Assembly (NCBI GenBank): GCA_965368815.1
Contig: CBDUOH010000024.1
Coordinates: 1 to 26,422 of the forward strand
Reading direction: 5' to 3'
Length of the DNA stretch: 26,422 nt
DNA from: UBA5794 sp965368815
GTDB lineage: Bacteria; Actinomycetota; Acidimicrobiia; Spongiisociales; UBA5794
Position numbers and translations under genes: made by a program. A model generated the notes under the pieces. It was not told the DNA's origin, did no database searches, and saw only the letters and a list, made by a program, of their open reading frames with translations. Positions 17,180 to 25,215 of the stretch are shown piece after piece (within the stretch, counting starts at the first letter, position 1; every line of letters begins with the position of its first letter).

Positions 17180-18197
17180 GCCGAACCACCCGGTCGCGGG
17201 TCTCATGGATCTTGACTTCCAGTGGCAGGGATTCGATCCGTTCATCATGACGATGCACCACAACGACGCGTATCCACGGGGCAACGAGGTGCAGGGACCC
17301 GACGGATCCCTTGACGGCCGTCGAATAGGCTCCGATTTCTCGGGTACCGACGGGTGGAGCATGTATCACGGTGCGACGGTGCCCGGGTTCCCCCAGCACC
17401 CACATCGTGGGTTCGAGACCGTGACTGTGGTCCGTCAGGGCTACGTCGACCACTCGGACTCCCTCGGGGCCACCGCTCGATACGGTGGCGGGGATGTCCA
17501 GTGGCTCACGACAGGCGCAGGGATCCAGCACAGCGAGATGTTCCCTCTCATCGACTCCGATGGACCGAACCCGCTCGAGTTGTTCCAGATCTGGCTCAAT
17601 CTTCCCCCCGAATCGAAGATGGTCCCGGCCTACTTCGCCATGCTGTGGTCCGAGGAGATACCGACCCATCAGCCGGCCCCAGGCGTGCGCATCGACGTGA
17701 TTGCGGGAGCACTCGATGGCCACACGCCTGCGGCCGCTCCGCCGGACTCGTGGGCGTCGAACCCGGAAGGACACCTGGCTATCTGGCTGATCAGGCTCGA
17801 AACGGGTGCATCGTGGACCGTACCCGCCGACGTCGCGGGGCTGAACCGGATGCTCCACTTCTTCGAAGGTGAGGCCGTCGACATCGCAGGGAGTGAGGTC
17901 CCTGTCGGAAAAGGAATCCAACTGGTGTCCGATCTCGATGCGACGATCACGAACCACGGGGCACCGGCGGAGTTCCTGCTTCTCCAAGGGAAACCCATTG
18001 GTGCTCCTGTGTTCCAGCTCGGTCCGTTTGTCATGAACACACCTGAGGAACTCGAGCAGGCGTTCGTGGACTATCGCACGACGGGTTTCGGGGGGTGGCC
18101 GTGGTCGGGACCCGACCCCGTCCACCCGCGCACCGAAGGCAGATTCGCCCTGCATGCCGATGGCACCGTCGAGCATCGCGAGATGCAAGCAACCTGA
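17172..18197 (+). CDS. Pirin family protein
   Basis: This 341-residue bicupin has the pirin signature FPQHPHRGFETVTVVRQGYVDHSDSLG cut across residues 73-99, with metal ligands H76, H78, H120 and E122 (GIQHSEM). Two cupin domains are expected: the metal-binding one at about 35-150 and a degenerate one from about 180 to 300. Bacterial pirins include quercetin dioxygenases and proteins that bind metabolic enzymes, so the exact job is open. The start at 17172 overlaps the end of msrA by eight bases, giving translational coupling. It is therefore probably made under the same oxidative-stress promoter as MsrA. An ATG at 17205 is a less likely start, as it would lose the upstream family residues. 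Confidence 0.9.
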   Translation: MREPNHPVAGLMDLDFQWQGFDPFIMTMHHNDAYPRGNEVQGPDGSLDGRRIGSDFSGTDGWSMYHGATVPGFPQHPHRGFETVTVVRQGYVDHSDSLGATARYGGGDVQWLTTGAGIQHSEMFPLIDSDGPNPLELFQIWLNLPPESKMVPAYFAMLWSEEIPTHQPAPGVRIDVIAGALDGHTPAAAPPDSWASNPEGHLAIWLIRLETGASWTVPADVAGLNRMLHFFEGEAVDIAGSEVPVGKGIQLVSDLDATITNHGAPAEFLLLQGKPIGAPVFQLGPFVMNTPEELEQAFVDYRTTGFGGWPWSGPDPVHPRTEGRFALHADGTVEHREMQAT

Positions 18198-18281
18198 GAT
18201 CGTTGCCGGCCATCCGGGCGTCCGTATCCAGTCCTCGGGCTCGGTAATACCATTGGTGGGACGTCAAGCAGATCGGTTCGT

Positions 18282-19004
18282 ATGCCTACGCCACACATCG
18301 CGGCACCCGACGGTGCATTCGCCGAGGCCATCCTCCTTCCCGGTGACCCGTTGCGGGCCAAATACATCGCCGAGTCGTTCCTCGACGACGCCTCCGAGGT
18401 GACCAGCGTGCGGAACATGCTGGGCTTCACCGGTTCGTACAAGGGTATGGCAGTTTCGGTGATGGGCACGGGTATGGGGATCCCGTCGGCTTCGATCTAC
18501 ATCAACGAGCTGATCAACTCGTACGGAGTCAAACGTCTCGTCCGGGTCGGATCCTGTGGCGGTATCTCGACGGACGTCTCGCTACGGGACCTTGTCATCG
18601 CGTCAGGCGCTGGCACGGAGTCGGGCGTCAACAGGGCCAGATACGGTGGCTGGGATTTCCCTGCAACACCCGACTTCGGGCTGCTGTCCGCTGCGGTCGC
18701 TGCAGCCCAGGATCTGGGCCAACCCGTGCGGGTCGGCAACGTGCACTCCTCGGACAGCTTCTACAACCCCGTGGCCGACGCCCTCGCCATCTGGCAACGG
18801 ATGAACATCCTGGCCGTCGAGATGGAAGCCGCCGGGCTGTACGGTATAGCCGCCGAACTCGGTGTCAGGGCCCTTGCGGTTCTCACCGTGTCCGACCATG
18901 TGGTCACGCACGAGGAGACCACCTCTGACGAGCGCGAACGGTCATTCGACGACATGGTGACCATCGCCCTCGAGGCACTCCGAAAGGACGCCCTACGTCC
19001 ATGA
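18282..19004 (+). CDS. deoD: Purine nucleoside phosphorylase, DeoD type
   Basis: This 240-residue enzyme splits purine (deoxy)ribonucleosides with phosphate to base and (deoxy)ribose 1-phosphate, for salvage in the cytoplasm. It is the hexameric, E. coli-like type, and the length is normal. The phosphate and sugar site residues are in H5, PGDPLRAKYIAE (R25) and RVGSCGG (S91). The ribose-binding VEMEAAGLYG is at about 179-188, and the catalytic Asp is D205 in TVSDH. The gene starts at 18282 after an 84-base gap that holds a possible -10 (TAATAC, 18245-18250) but no good -35. Its stop overlaps the DsbA-like gene by four bases (ATGA), so the two are coupled. Confidence 0.95.
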   Translation: MPTPHIAAPDGAFAEAILLPGDPLRAKYIAESFLDDASEVTSVRNMLGFTGSYKGMAVSVMGTGMGIPSASIYINELINSYGVKRLVRVGSCGGISTDVSLRDLVIASGAGTESGVNRARYGGWDFPATPDFGLLSAAVAAAQDLGQPVRVGNVHSSDSFYNPVADALAIWQRMNILAVEMEAAGLYGIAAELGVRALAVLTVSDHVVTHEETTSDERERSFDDMVTIALEALRKDALRP

Positions 19005-19585
19005 AGACCTTCACGATCACATACGACTACCTGTGCCCGTTCGCCCGGATTGCCAATGAGGCAGCCGTCGAGGCGATTGCCGCCGGAGCCGACTATGACG
19101 TCACGTTCGCTCCGTTCTCATTGAGCCAGAACCACCTGGACGAGAGTGAAACCCCGGTGTGGGAGCAGGATCCTGCGGAGCGAGGACGCGGCGTACTGGC
19201 GCTGCTGTGGTCACTGGCGGTCCGTGACGGCCACCCGGAGTTGTTCAACGCATTCCACATTGCGCTGTTCGACGCGAAGCATGACGACCTCATCGACCTC
19301 AACGACGAACAGGCGCTTCGCGCCGTGGCCGTCTCGGTGGGAGTCGATCCGGACGCGATCGCTGCCGCGGTCGCTTCCGGTGTCCCGGCCAAGACCCTCG
19401 CTTCCGAACACACCCGTTTGGTCGACGAAGCGTCCGTGTTCGGAGTGCCGACGTTCATCGGTGGCGGCGAAGCTGTGTTTGTTCGGTTCATGGAACGCCA
19501 CAAACTTGATGACCTCGACAAAGTCGTCGACATGCTCGGCTGGACGAACGTCAACGAATTCAAGCGGACAACCATCGCACGCTGA
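19001..19585 (+). CDS. DsbA/FrnE-like thioredoxin-fold protein with a single active-site Cys
   Basis: This 194-residue protein is in the DsbA superfamily of the FrnE/2-hydroxychromene-2-carboxylate isomerase kind. The thioredoxin-fold start (TFTITYDYLCPFARIANEA) has Cys only at position 12, in CPFA, where oxidoreductases have CxxC. The cis-Pro loop is FGVPTFIGG near the C-terminus. No other Cys is present, so it cannot form an intramolecular disulfide; glutathione- or mycothiol-type chemistry, or a non-redox role, is more likely. It has no signal peptide and should be cytoplasmic. It overlaps deoD by four bases and is probably translated with it; a functional link to purine salvage is not obvious. 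Confidence 0.82.
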   Translation: MKTFTITYDYLCPFARIANEAAVEAIAAGADYDVTFAPFSLSQNHLDESETPVWEQDPAERGRGVLALLWSLAVRDGHPELFNAFHIALFDAKHDDLIDLNDEQALRAVAVSVGVDPDAIAAAVASGVPAKTLASEHTRLVDEASVFGVPTFIGGGEAVFVRFMERHKLDDLDKVVDMLGWTNVNEFKRTTIAR

Positions 19586-19604
19586 GCCGGTGGTGTCGCA
19601 CCGC

Positions 19605-19610
19605 TACGGT
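19605..19610 (+). promoter_or_regulatory. Candidate leaderless -10 box for the TrmH-like gene
   Basis: TACGGT (TANNNT) ends seven bases before the ATG at 19618. There is no ribosome site in between. Confidence 0.4.
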
Positions 19611-19617
19611 TGCTCTG

Positions 19618-20376
19618 ATGACTGATCGCAAGACCGCAACCGCCGCAGAGATGCGTGATCTGGTCGCTGCAACCAGGACGGACGACCCGTACTGGTTCGA
19701 GTTCGACGATCAGGTTCTCACACCGGCATCGTTGACCGAATTGGTCGCACCACACGTCTCGAAACGCCGCCAGGGTGTGATCGAGCGCGTCCTTGATGTC
19801 CGAACCGAATCGGTGGCGGTCGTCGTCGAAGGAATGGTCGATCTCGGCAACATCGCCGCAGTGATGCGGACGGCAGACGGATTCGGGATCCAACGGGTCC
19901 ACGCCGTCGATACTGCGGACAAGTACAAGCGGTCGAAGCGGACCACGCAGGGAGCCGACAAGTGGGTTGATCGGTATCGGTGGGAGACCACCGACGAGTG
20001 CTTCGATCACCTTGCAGCCGACGGCTATCGGATCGTCGTTGCCGATGTCGGTGAAGGAACCACGCCGATCAACGACGCTGACTTCACCGGCAGAGTGGCA
20101 TTGGTGTTCGGCAACGAACTCGAAGGGCTGAGCGACACCGCCCGTCGGCGTGCCGACGAACGTGTGACGATCCCGATGGGAGGATTCACCGAGAGCTTCA
20201 ACATCTCGGTTGCCGCGGCGGTACTGCTCTATGAGGTGTGGCGGCAGCGTATGGATGCCTTCGGAGCGATGGGGGATCTGAGCCCGGCGGTCCGCGACCG
20301 GATACGGGCAGTCTGGCTCGCCAAGTCGGTGCCCAATGTCCGTGCGCTCGTCGAGCACAAGCTGAACAACGGCTAG
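19618..20376 (+). CDS. trmH: SPOUT-family RNA 2'-O-methyltransferase, TrmH type
   Basis: This 252-residue SPOUT methyltransferase transfers a methyl group from SAM to a ribose 2'-OH in RNA. The three trefoil-knot motifs are clear: motif 1 GNIAAVMRTADGFGI, motif 2 VALVFGNELEGLS and motif 3 IPMGGFTESFNISVAAAVLLYE. The segment between motifs 1 and 2 (KRTTQGADKWVD) resembles that of TrmH, which makes Gm18 in tRNA, rather than the N-terminally extended RlmB. The N-terminal 60 residues and the short C-terminal tail are also in keeping with TrmH. Its TAG stop lies within a CTAG shared with the stop of the convergent gene. Confidence 0.85.
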   Translation: MTDRKTATAAEMRDLVAATRTDDPYWFEFDDQVLTPASLTELVAPHVSKRRQGVIERVLDVRTESVAVVVEGMVDLGNIAAVMRTADGFGIQRVHAVDTADKYKRSKRTTQGADKWVDRYRWETTDECFDHLAADGYRIVVADVGEGTTPINDADFTGRVALVFGNELEGLSDTARRRADERVTIPMGGFTESFNISVAAAVLLYEVWRQRMDAFGAMGDLSPAVRDRIRAVWLAKSVPNVRALVEHKLNNG

Positions 20377-21374
20377 CCCTCGAACGGGATCCGGTAGACC
20401 GCGGGGCTGATGTCCTCGCTGATCGTGAAGTATGAGTAGGTGCCATCGAAGGCGATCGCCTCGCCCTGGCGTTCATTCGGTCCGGGCGCCTGGCATGGGT
20501 CGACTCCGAGGGCATCGACAACTGATTGGTCAGGCGTCCGATGCCACATCCAGACCTGGTCGTACCCGCGGAAGGCAATCACCGAACCATCCTGGCTGAT
20601 GTCGGCACCCGACACCTCGGCCCCGAGTGGGAGCGTCGCCACGAGCTCCATTTCCGCACGCTGACCCGTGATCTCGATCGATCCTCGATACACCCTGGCC
20701 ATCTCGCGGTCCTTCGTCACGATGTACACGGCGGGGTCGATCGGATCGATGAACATGGCTTCGGCGTTGTGGGATCCGTCGGGGTAGGAGAGGGGGATCG
20801 GTTCCGACCGCGGGAAGGCGCTGCCAAGCGTGGATGGATCGAGATCCTCGACGCGGTGGATGGCAATCACACCATCGCGAATGGCGAAGTTGTCACCGAT
20901 GTCGCCCGCGTAGAGGTACGTTCCGGTGCCATCGGCCCCCGGTCCGGCGGCGATGTCCTCCCAATCGAGTGCCAGGGCCCCCGGCACCTCGAACACCCCG
21001 AGATCGGCTCCGTCAGGACTGAACGCGTACAAGCGGGGTCCGTCGCGCGAGTCGTTGTGCGACCACAGGACTCCCGCGGTCGTCCTGCTCACGGCAATGC
21101 CCGATGCCTCGACGAGGTCCGGGTTCTCGACGGTGCCGGCAACGGTCAACGTTCCGTAGAGCTCGCAGACAGACGTGCCCGTCGGTAGGACCAGACCAAC
21201 GGGCAGCGTTGTCGTGCTGGTGGTCGGCGTCGTGCCGACGGGTTCGGTACCCGACGGAAGGCTGGTCGTGGTCGGGCTGTTCGGAAGGGCAACTCGGTCA
21301 CCGGTGCGCAGGAGCACCGCGACCAGGACCACAACGGCAGTGATGGCAACGAGGGCCACGGTGGAGCGACGCAT
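20373..21374 (-). CDS. Exported, propeller-like protein of unknown function
   Basis: I do not recognise a named family. The 333-residue protein has an N-terminal membrane or signal segment (about residues 5-22), a Thr/Pro-rich stalk (about 33-60) and an extracytoplasmic domain. This begins with SGIAVSRTTAGVLWSHNDSRDGPRLYAF and contains WEDIAAGP, then YLYAGDIGDN, a motif pair seen in actinobacterial secreted proteins with predicted beta-propellers. Later strands (AVYIVTKDREMARVYRG, EVSGADISQDGSVIAFRGYDQVWMW) fit propeller blades. No catalytic residues are clear. The start at 21374 has TAGGCT six bases upstream, suggesting a leaderless message. The gene shares CTAG stops with the TrmH-like gene. 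Confidence 0.8.
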   Translation of the reverse strand: MRRSTVALVAITAVVVLVAVLLRTGDRVALPNSPTTTSLPSGTEPVGTTPTTSTTTLPVGLVLPTGTSVCELYGTLTVAGTVENPDLVEASGIAVSRTTAGVLWSHNDSRDGPRLYAFSPDGADLGVFEVPGALALDWEDIAAGPGADGTGTYLYAGDIGDNFAIRDGVIAIHRVEDLDPSTLGSAFPRSEPIPLSYPDGSHNAEAMFIDPIDPAVYIVTKDREMARVYRGSIEITGQRAEMELVATLPLGAEVSGADISQDGSVIAFRGYDQVWMWHRTPDQSVVDALGVDPCQAPGPNERQGEAIAFDGTYSYFTISEDISPAVYRIPFEG

Positions 21375-21380
21375 GGCCGA

Positions 21381-21386
21381 AGCCTA
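21381..21386 (-). promoter_or_regulatory. Candidate leaderless -10 box for the exported propeller-like gene
   Basis: TAGGCT (TANNNT) ends six bases before the ATG at 21374. Confidence 0.4.
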
Positions 21387-21396
21387 TCGAAGGGGT

Positions 21397-22731
21397 CTAG
21401 GAACCCATCTGTCGGAGCGCGATCGCCTGCGCAACGATGGCCTTCTCGAGGTCAGCGAGTTCCAGGCTCTCGTTCGGCCCGTGATATCTGCTCATCGGAT
21501 CGGCAGCCCCAACCAGCATGATCGACGCATCGGGATAGCGTTCCGAAAAGGCAGCAACGAACGGGATCGAACCACCGACACCGATCTCGACAGGGTCCAT
21601 GTCGTACCCGATCGACATTCCCGTCCGGTACGCATCGTACGCGGCTCCCGTGGTGTCGAGCTCGAAGGCATCGCCCGTTGCCCCGTCGGTGACGGTGACC
21701 TCGGCTCCCCAGGGGGCGCTCGCTTTGAGGTGGGAGACGAGTGCGGTCATCGCCTCGTTGGCGTCCTGGCCGGGAGGTATGCGCATGCTCACCTTGGCGC
21801 TTGCCTCGGGAACGAGCTGGTTGATTGCCTTCGAGATCGGGACGGCGTCGATCGCCAGGATCGACACGGCAGGCTGGCGCCACGTTCGTGCAGTGAGGGA
21901 TCCACTTCCGATCTGCTGGAGACCATCAACGGGCAGCATCTGCTCATTGATCTCCTTGATTGTCAGATCGAGCGGATCGGCGTCCTCGCTCACGAGGCCA
22001 GCGATCGCCACCGAACCGTCATCGTTGTGGAGCTTGGACAGTGTGCGCACGAGCGCGGTGATGGCATCGGGATAGATGCCCCCGAACGAGCCCGAATGCA
22101 CCCCGTTGGCAAGCGTGCGAACCGTCACGGTGCAGTCGACGAGTCCGCGCAGCGATGTGGCAAGTGCGGGAGTCCCCACCCTCCAGTTTCCTGCGTCGGC
22201 GATGACGATGGCGTCGGACGCGAGCGTTTCGGCATACGCGTCGAGAAAGTCGACGAGATGCTCGGAACCGATCTCCTCCTCGCCTTCGATGAACACTTTC
22301 ACACCGACAGGGAGGTCGTCCCCCAGGGTTCGGAGCGTCGACAGATGGATCGCGATCCCACACTTGTCGTCGGCGGTGCCGCGTCCGTACAACCGTCCCT
22401 CTCTTTCCACTGGCTCGAATGGTGGCGTGTCCCAAATGGCATCGGGTCCGGGCGGTTGGACGTCGTGGTGGGCATAGAGCAGCACCGTCGGCGCACCGTC
22501 GGGTCCGGGCTTGTACCCGTACACGGCGGGATGTGCCCCCTCGAGTTCAAGAAGACGGACATCTTCGAGACCCGACGCCTCAAGAAGCGATGCGACGAAC
22601 TCCGCCGATCGACGGACCTCGGCGACGTCGAAGTCGGGGGCGCTCACCGATGGAATCCGAACCATCGCCTCGAGCTCTGAACGTGTCCTCTGAAGGTCGG
22701 CGGCGACAGCTGCCTTGATGTCATCGTGCAT
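21397..22731 (-). CDS. M20-family metallo-dipeptidase
   Basis: This 444-residue enzyme is a zinc peptidase of the M20 family, which hydrolyses dipeptides or related amides in the cytoplasm. The first metal-binding motif is LLYAHHDVQ (H88, with D90 beside it). The bridging Asp is in YGRGTADDKCG (D121). The catalytic and metal-binding acidic cluster is EGEEEIGS (E151-E153), and the late His is in SRYHGPNE. The lid domain lies between about residues 205 and 320. This arrangement matches the carnosinase/dipeptidase-like subgroup that standard annotation calls dipeptidase. Length is normal. The ATG at 22731 has TACGCT six bases upstream and no ribosome site. It has the same strand as the neighbours but an own promoter-like box. 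Confidence 0.92.
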   Translation of the reverse strand: MHDDIKAAVAADLQRTRSELEAMVRIPSVSAPDFDVAEVRRSAEFVASLLEASGLEDVRLLELEGAHPAVYGYKPGPDGAPTVLLYAHHDVQPPGPDAIWDTPPFEPVEREGRLYGRGTADDKCGIAIHLSTLRTLGDDLPVGVKVFIEGEEEIGSEHLVDFLDAYAETLASDAIVIADAGNWRVGTPALATSLRGLVDCTVTVRTLANGVHSGSFGGIYPDAITALVRTLSKLHNDDGSVAIAGLVSEDADPLDLTIKEINEQMLPVDGLQQIGSGSLTARTWRQPAVSILAIDAVPISKAINQLVPEASAKVSMRIPPGQDANEAMTALVSHLKASAPWGAEVTVTDGATGDAFELDTTGAAYDAYRTGMSIGYDMDPVEIGVGGSIPFVAAFSERYPDASIMLVGAADPMSRYHGPNESLELADLEKAIVAQAIALRQMGS

Positions 22732-22737
22732 CCGGTC

Positions 22738-22743
22738 AGCGTA
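22738..22743 (-). promoter_or_regulatory. Candidate leaderless -10 box for the M20 dipeptidase gene
   Basis: TACGCT (TANNNT) ends six bases before the ATG at 22731. It lies in the 24-base gap to the upstream hydrolase gene. Confidence 0.4.
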
Positions 22744-22755
22744 CCCGAATTGTGG

Positions 22756-23514
22756 TCAGGCGTTCTCGGCCAGGAAAGCCAGGATGCGGTCCCACGCGTC
22801 GGCGCTCTCGCCCCCGAACTCCTCCTGTTTCCGATCGAAGAACGAATGCGGGGCGCCCTCGTATATGACGACCTCGCCAGGGGTGCCCGCTGCGGCCAGT
22901 GCCTCCTGGAACAGCTCATCGATCTCGACCGGGATACCCGGATCGGCCCCACCCTGAAGTGCGAGGATCGGGCATGAGAAGTCCGGGACACGGCTCAGGA
23001 TCGAAGGAGCCCCGGTGGGGAAGTCGGGTCGGTCGGGATGGCCGTAGAAGCCGATGGCCCCGTCGAGCCCGAGGTCGGAAGCCGCCATGTGCCACGCGTT
23101 CGATCCACCGAAACAGAACCCGACGACGAACACAGCGCGGTCCGGGTCGTCCTTTCGGAGGTGCCCGATGGCAGCGGCGACATCTGACTCCACGCCCTCG
23201 ATCGTCGTTCGATCGACGTGTGGCCAGTATTCCCAGTCGTTGGTCCGGGTCGAAACGCCAGCAGTCCGTCCGAAGTAGTCGATGGCGACCGCGTCGTACC
23301 CGTGCTCTGCGAACCGAAGTGCGAGTTCTTCGTAGAACCGGAACAAGCCTCGGACGTCGGGTAGGACCACGATCGCGGCCTCGTTGTCAGCGGTCGCTTC
23401 GAAGGCCATCAGGACATTTCCGTCGGCAGCCGTCAGCTCGAAGTTGCGGTGGGCCACGGAGCCGCCGTGGATCGGATCAATGGGTGGGGTGGCGTCTGCG
23501 TCGAAGCACATCAT
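22756..23514 (-). CDS. Dienelactone hydrolase family protein
   Basis: This 252-residue alpha/beta-hydrolase belongs to the dienelactone hydrolase family. The nucleophile is Cys (C134 in VGFCFGGSNAW), and the triad is completed by D191 (GGADPGIP) and H223 (GAPHSFFD). The Cys nucleophile separates this family from Ser hydrolases. The oxyanion-side segment VVLPDVRGLFRFYEELALRFAEHGYDAVAIDYFGR is typical, here spanning about residues 49-83. Members open lactones in aromatic breakdown, but many act on other esters, and no aromatic pathway genes are next to it. The start at 23514 follows AGGAA; the ATG at 23511 is equally possible. Confidence 0.9.
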   Translation of the reverse strand: MMCFDADATPPIDPIHGGSVAHRNFELTAADGNVLMAFEATADNEAAIVVLPDVRGLFRFYEELALRFAEHGYDAVAIDYFGRTAGVSTRTNDWEYWPHVDRTTIEGVESDVAAAIGHLRKDDPDRAVFVVGFCFGGSNAWHMAASDLGLDGAIGFYGHPDRPDFPTGAPSILSRVPDFSCPILALQGGADPGIPVEIDELFQEALAAAGTPGEVVIYEGAPHSFFDRKQEEFGGESADAWDRILAFLAENA

Positions 23515-23594
23515 GGGTTCCTGGGTCGGGTGTTGGAGACACTACCGATGACGGTGGACCGATTCCGAATCAGGGATCGACGCGTCTTGATGCT

Positions 23595-24026
23595 TCAGTT
23601 CTTGGCCCGTCGATCGAGTTCTTCCTGCAGGGCTTCGTCACTGTACGAAACAAGCCCGACGTCCCACGGTTTCCGTTCGATCGGCGCTTCATGTGACTCT
23701 GCGAGGAGTTCGACGATGGTGTCGCGAAGGGTGCGAGCCCACGCCCTTCCCTTGGCGGTTGTGATCGGTGTGATGGTCGCATCCGCGTTGACACGGATGA
23801 CTGAGGCTTCGATGCGGGGGTTGGTCTGTGAGCCCCGTTCGCCGTACGAGAGCACGATCGATCCGATCGGTACGTCCTGGATACCTCCGGTTGCGATGAA
23901 CTCGCCTTCGTAGGCCCATCCGGTGGCGAGTGATTCATCGACGCCCGTGATGATCTTCGCCCAGTTCTTGCGGCGTTCATCCCCGACCAGTGGGATCTCG
24001 ACTGCGACGAGTATCGGTTCTTCCAT
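23595..24026 (-). CDS. Hypothetical protein, 143 residues
   Basis: I do not recognise this family. The soluble protein opens with EEPILVAVEIPLVGDERRKNWAKII, then GWAYEGEFIATGGIQDVPIGSIVLSYGERGS and a strand (PRIEASVIRVNADATITPITTA) before a C-terminal helical part with EALQEELDRRAKN. It has no signal, membrane segment or Cys. I start it at the ATG at 24026, with TAGTCT seven bases upstream; the frame is open to 24617, but that extension runs antisense through the SRPBCC gene. It is divergent from that gene across 126 bases which hold the GGGTC repeat cluster. Confidence 0.7.
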   Translation of the reverse strand: MEEPILVAVEIPLVGDERRKNWAKIITGVDESLATGWAYEGEFIATGGIQDVPIGSIVLSYGERGSQTNPRIEASVIRVNADATITPITTAKGRAWARTLRDTIVELLAESHEAPIERKPWDVGLVSYSDEALQEELDRRAKN

Positions 24027-24033
24027 CGGAATC

Positions 24034-24039
24034 AGACTA
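24034..24039 (-). promoter_or_regulatory. Candidate leaderless -10 box for the 143-residue hypothetical gene
   Basis: TAGTCT (TANNNT) ends seven bases before the ATG at 24026, and no ribosome site is present. It supports the short start. Confidence 0.4.
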
Positions 24040-24065
24040 CCGAGGAGCGCGGAACGAGGACAGGG

Positions 24066-24095
24066 GACCCGGGTCGACCCAGCAGGGGTCGGGTC
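24066..24095. repeat. GGGTC/GACCC repeat cluster in a divergent intergenic region
   Basis: Five copies of GGGTC or its complement occupy 30 bases in a strict 5-base register: GACCC at 24066, GGGTC at 24071, GACCC at 24076, GGGTC at 24086 and GGGTC at 24091. They form two overlapping 10-bp palindromes and a possible small hairpin. The position between two divergent genes suggests an operator, but no regulator is known. Confidence 0.45.
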
Positions 24096-24152
24096 AACTA
24101 TCGTCGGGACGACCTCGCGCGGTACGGAGACCTCGAACGAACAGGAGTGAAC

Positions 24153-24629
24153 ATGAAAGCCACATACACCGTGGAACGAACAGCCACGATCGACGCGTCG
24201 CAGCAGGTGATCTTCGACCGCATCGTGCACTTCAAGCGCTGGCCCGAGTGGTCCCCGTGGGAGGACCTGGATCCGGACATGGAGCAGCACTACACAGGAG
24301 CCCCGGACGGGAATGTGGGCAGCGGCTACAGCTGGAAGGGAAACCGGAAAGCAGGCGAGGGCTCCATGGAGATCACAGCGACCGATGCGCCGAGCTCCAT
24401 CAAGGCCGATCTCCGGTTCCTGAAACCTTTCAAGTCGCAGAGCAAGCTGGAATGGCGGCTCGAATCGGTCGGTGGCGCCACCAAGGTGACCTGGACCATG
24501 GTGGCCGAACACAGTCTCATGACGAGGCTCATGAATGTGTTCGGTCTCATGGACAAGATGGTCGGCAAGGACTTCGACAAAGGACTCGCCACCCTCAAGC
24601 GCGTGTCGGAGGAACACAGCGAGGCGTAG
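24153..24629 (+). CDS. SRPBCC (polyketide cyclase-like) family protein
   Basis: This 158-residue protein has the SRPBCC fold with the signature VIFDRIVHFKRWPEWSPWEDLDPDM after the first strand, followed by GSGYSWKGNRKAGEGSMEI and a C-terminal helix (MVGKDFDKGLATLKRVSEE). This is the polyketide-cyclase-2-like subgroup of small ligand-binding proteins found in many bacteria; no catalytic activity is established. It is not closely similar by eye to the other SRPBCC protein at 7670. The start at 24153 follows AGGAG at 24143-24147, five bases away, in preference to the GTG at 24147. Downstream, 124 bases separate it from the ECF sigma gene, which has its own promoter. Confidence 0.88.
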   Translation: MKATYTVERTATIDASQQVIFDRIVHFKRWPEWSPWEDLDPDMEQHYTGAPDGNVGSGYSWKGNRKAGEGSMEITATDAPSSIKADLRFLKPFKSQSKLEWRLESVGGATKVTWTMVAEHSLMTRLMNVFGLMDKMVGKDFDKGLATLKRVSEEHSEA

Positions 24630-24715
24630 CGCTCGGACTGAGTTTCCCTAGACCCCGTTTCGCCTCCACTGCCGACATCGCAAATAGGTCTGGTATCCGC
24701 GTTCGGCGTGTCGCG

Positions 24716-24744
24716 TGGACACGGCCGCCAAAGCTCTCTATAAC
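24716..24744 (+). promoter_or_regulatory. Strong sigma-70 promoter with leaderless start for the second ECF sigma gene
   Basis: TGGACA (24716-24721) and TATAAC (24739-24744) are spaced by exactly 17 bases, each five of six to consensus. Transcription should start at 24751-24754, that is at the TTG-ATG start codons of the sigma gene. No ribosome site precedes them. Confidence 0.6.
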
Positions 24745-24753
24745 AAAGTGTTG

Positions 24754-25215
24754 ATGGAGGCCCCACCTGCTGAGAACTACTCGGCGTTCGTCCGCGATGG
24801 CGGAGCGCGTCTGCGTCGCGCATTCATCGCTGCGTACGGCCCTGAGGTCGGTGCCGAGGCGACGAGCGATGCCCTCGCCTACGGGTGGGAGCATTGGGAT
24901 CGGATCTCTGTGATGGAGAACCCTGCGGGGTATTTGTATCGGGTAGGCCAATCGAAAGCCCGACGGTATCGACGGCGACCCACCCGGTTGCCGGAGGCCG
25001 AAACGGCAGCGACGCCGTGGGTTGAACCCGGGCTCCCCGCAGCGCTCGCCGACCTTTCTGAGCGGCAACGGCAGGCGATCATCCTGTGTCACGGCTACGG
25101 GTGGACGCTCGTCGAGGCTGCATCGGTGCTCGGTGTCGGTGCGTCCACCATCCAGCGGCACATCGACCGCGGGATGAAGAAGCTGCGTGATGGATTGGGG
25201 GTGAGCGATGGATAG
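24754..25215 (+). CDS. Short ECF-type RNA polymerase sigma factor
   Basis: This 153-residue sigma factor has a compact region 2 (about residues 5-72, ending in NPAGYLYRVGQSKARRY) and a region 4 (about 97-145) of LSERQRQAIILCHGYGWTLV, then EAASVLGVGASTIQRHIDRGMKKL as the -35-reading helix-turn-helix. It has no region 1 or 3. Region 2 is divergent, so promoter specificity cannot be guessed. The ATG at 24754 is my choice because the promoter places the mRNA start there; the TTG at 24751 is possible, and the longer frame from a GTG at 24715 would run over the promoter. It overlaps the next gene by eight bases, the classic arrangement of a sigma/anti-sigma pair. Confidence 0.82.
   Translation: MEAPPAENYSAFVRDGGARLRRAFIAAYGPEVGAEATSDALAYGWEHWDRISVMENPAGYLYRVGQSKARRYRRRPTRLPEAETAATPWVEPGLPAALADLSERQRQAIILCHGYGWTLVEAASVLGVGASTIQRHIDRGMKKLRDGLGVSDG

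Noticed and set aside
18245..18250. TAATAC as a promoter -10 for deoD.
   Set aside because: No -35 at a suitable distance and no ribosome site; kept only as a mention in the gene entry.
23595..24617. Long open frame (340 codons) reading into the 143-residue gene from upstream.
   Set aside because: The upstream part is antisense to the SRPBCC gene and shows no protein-like features; the TANNNT box supports the start at 24026.
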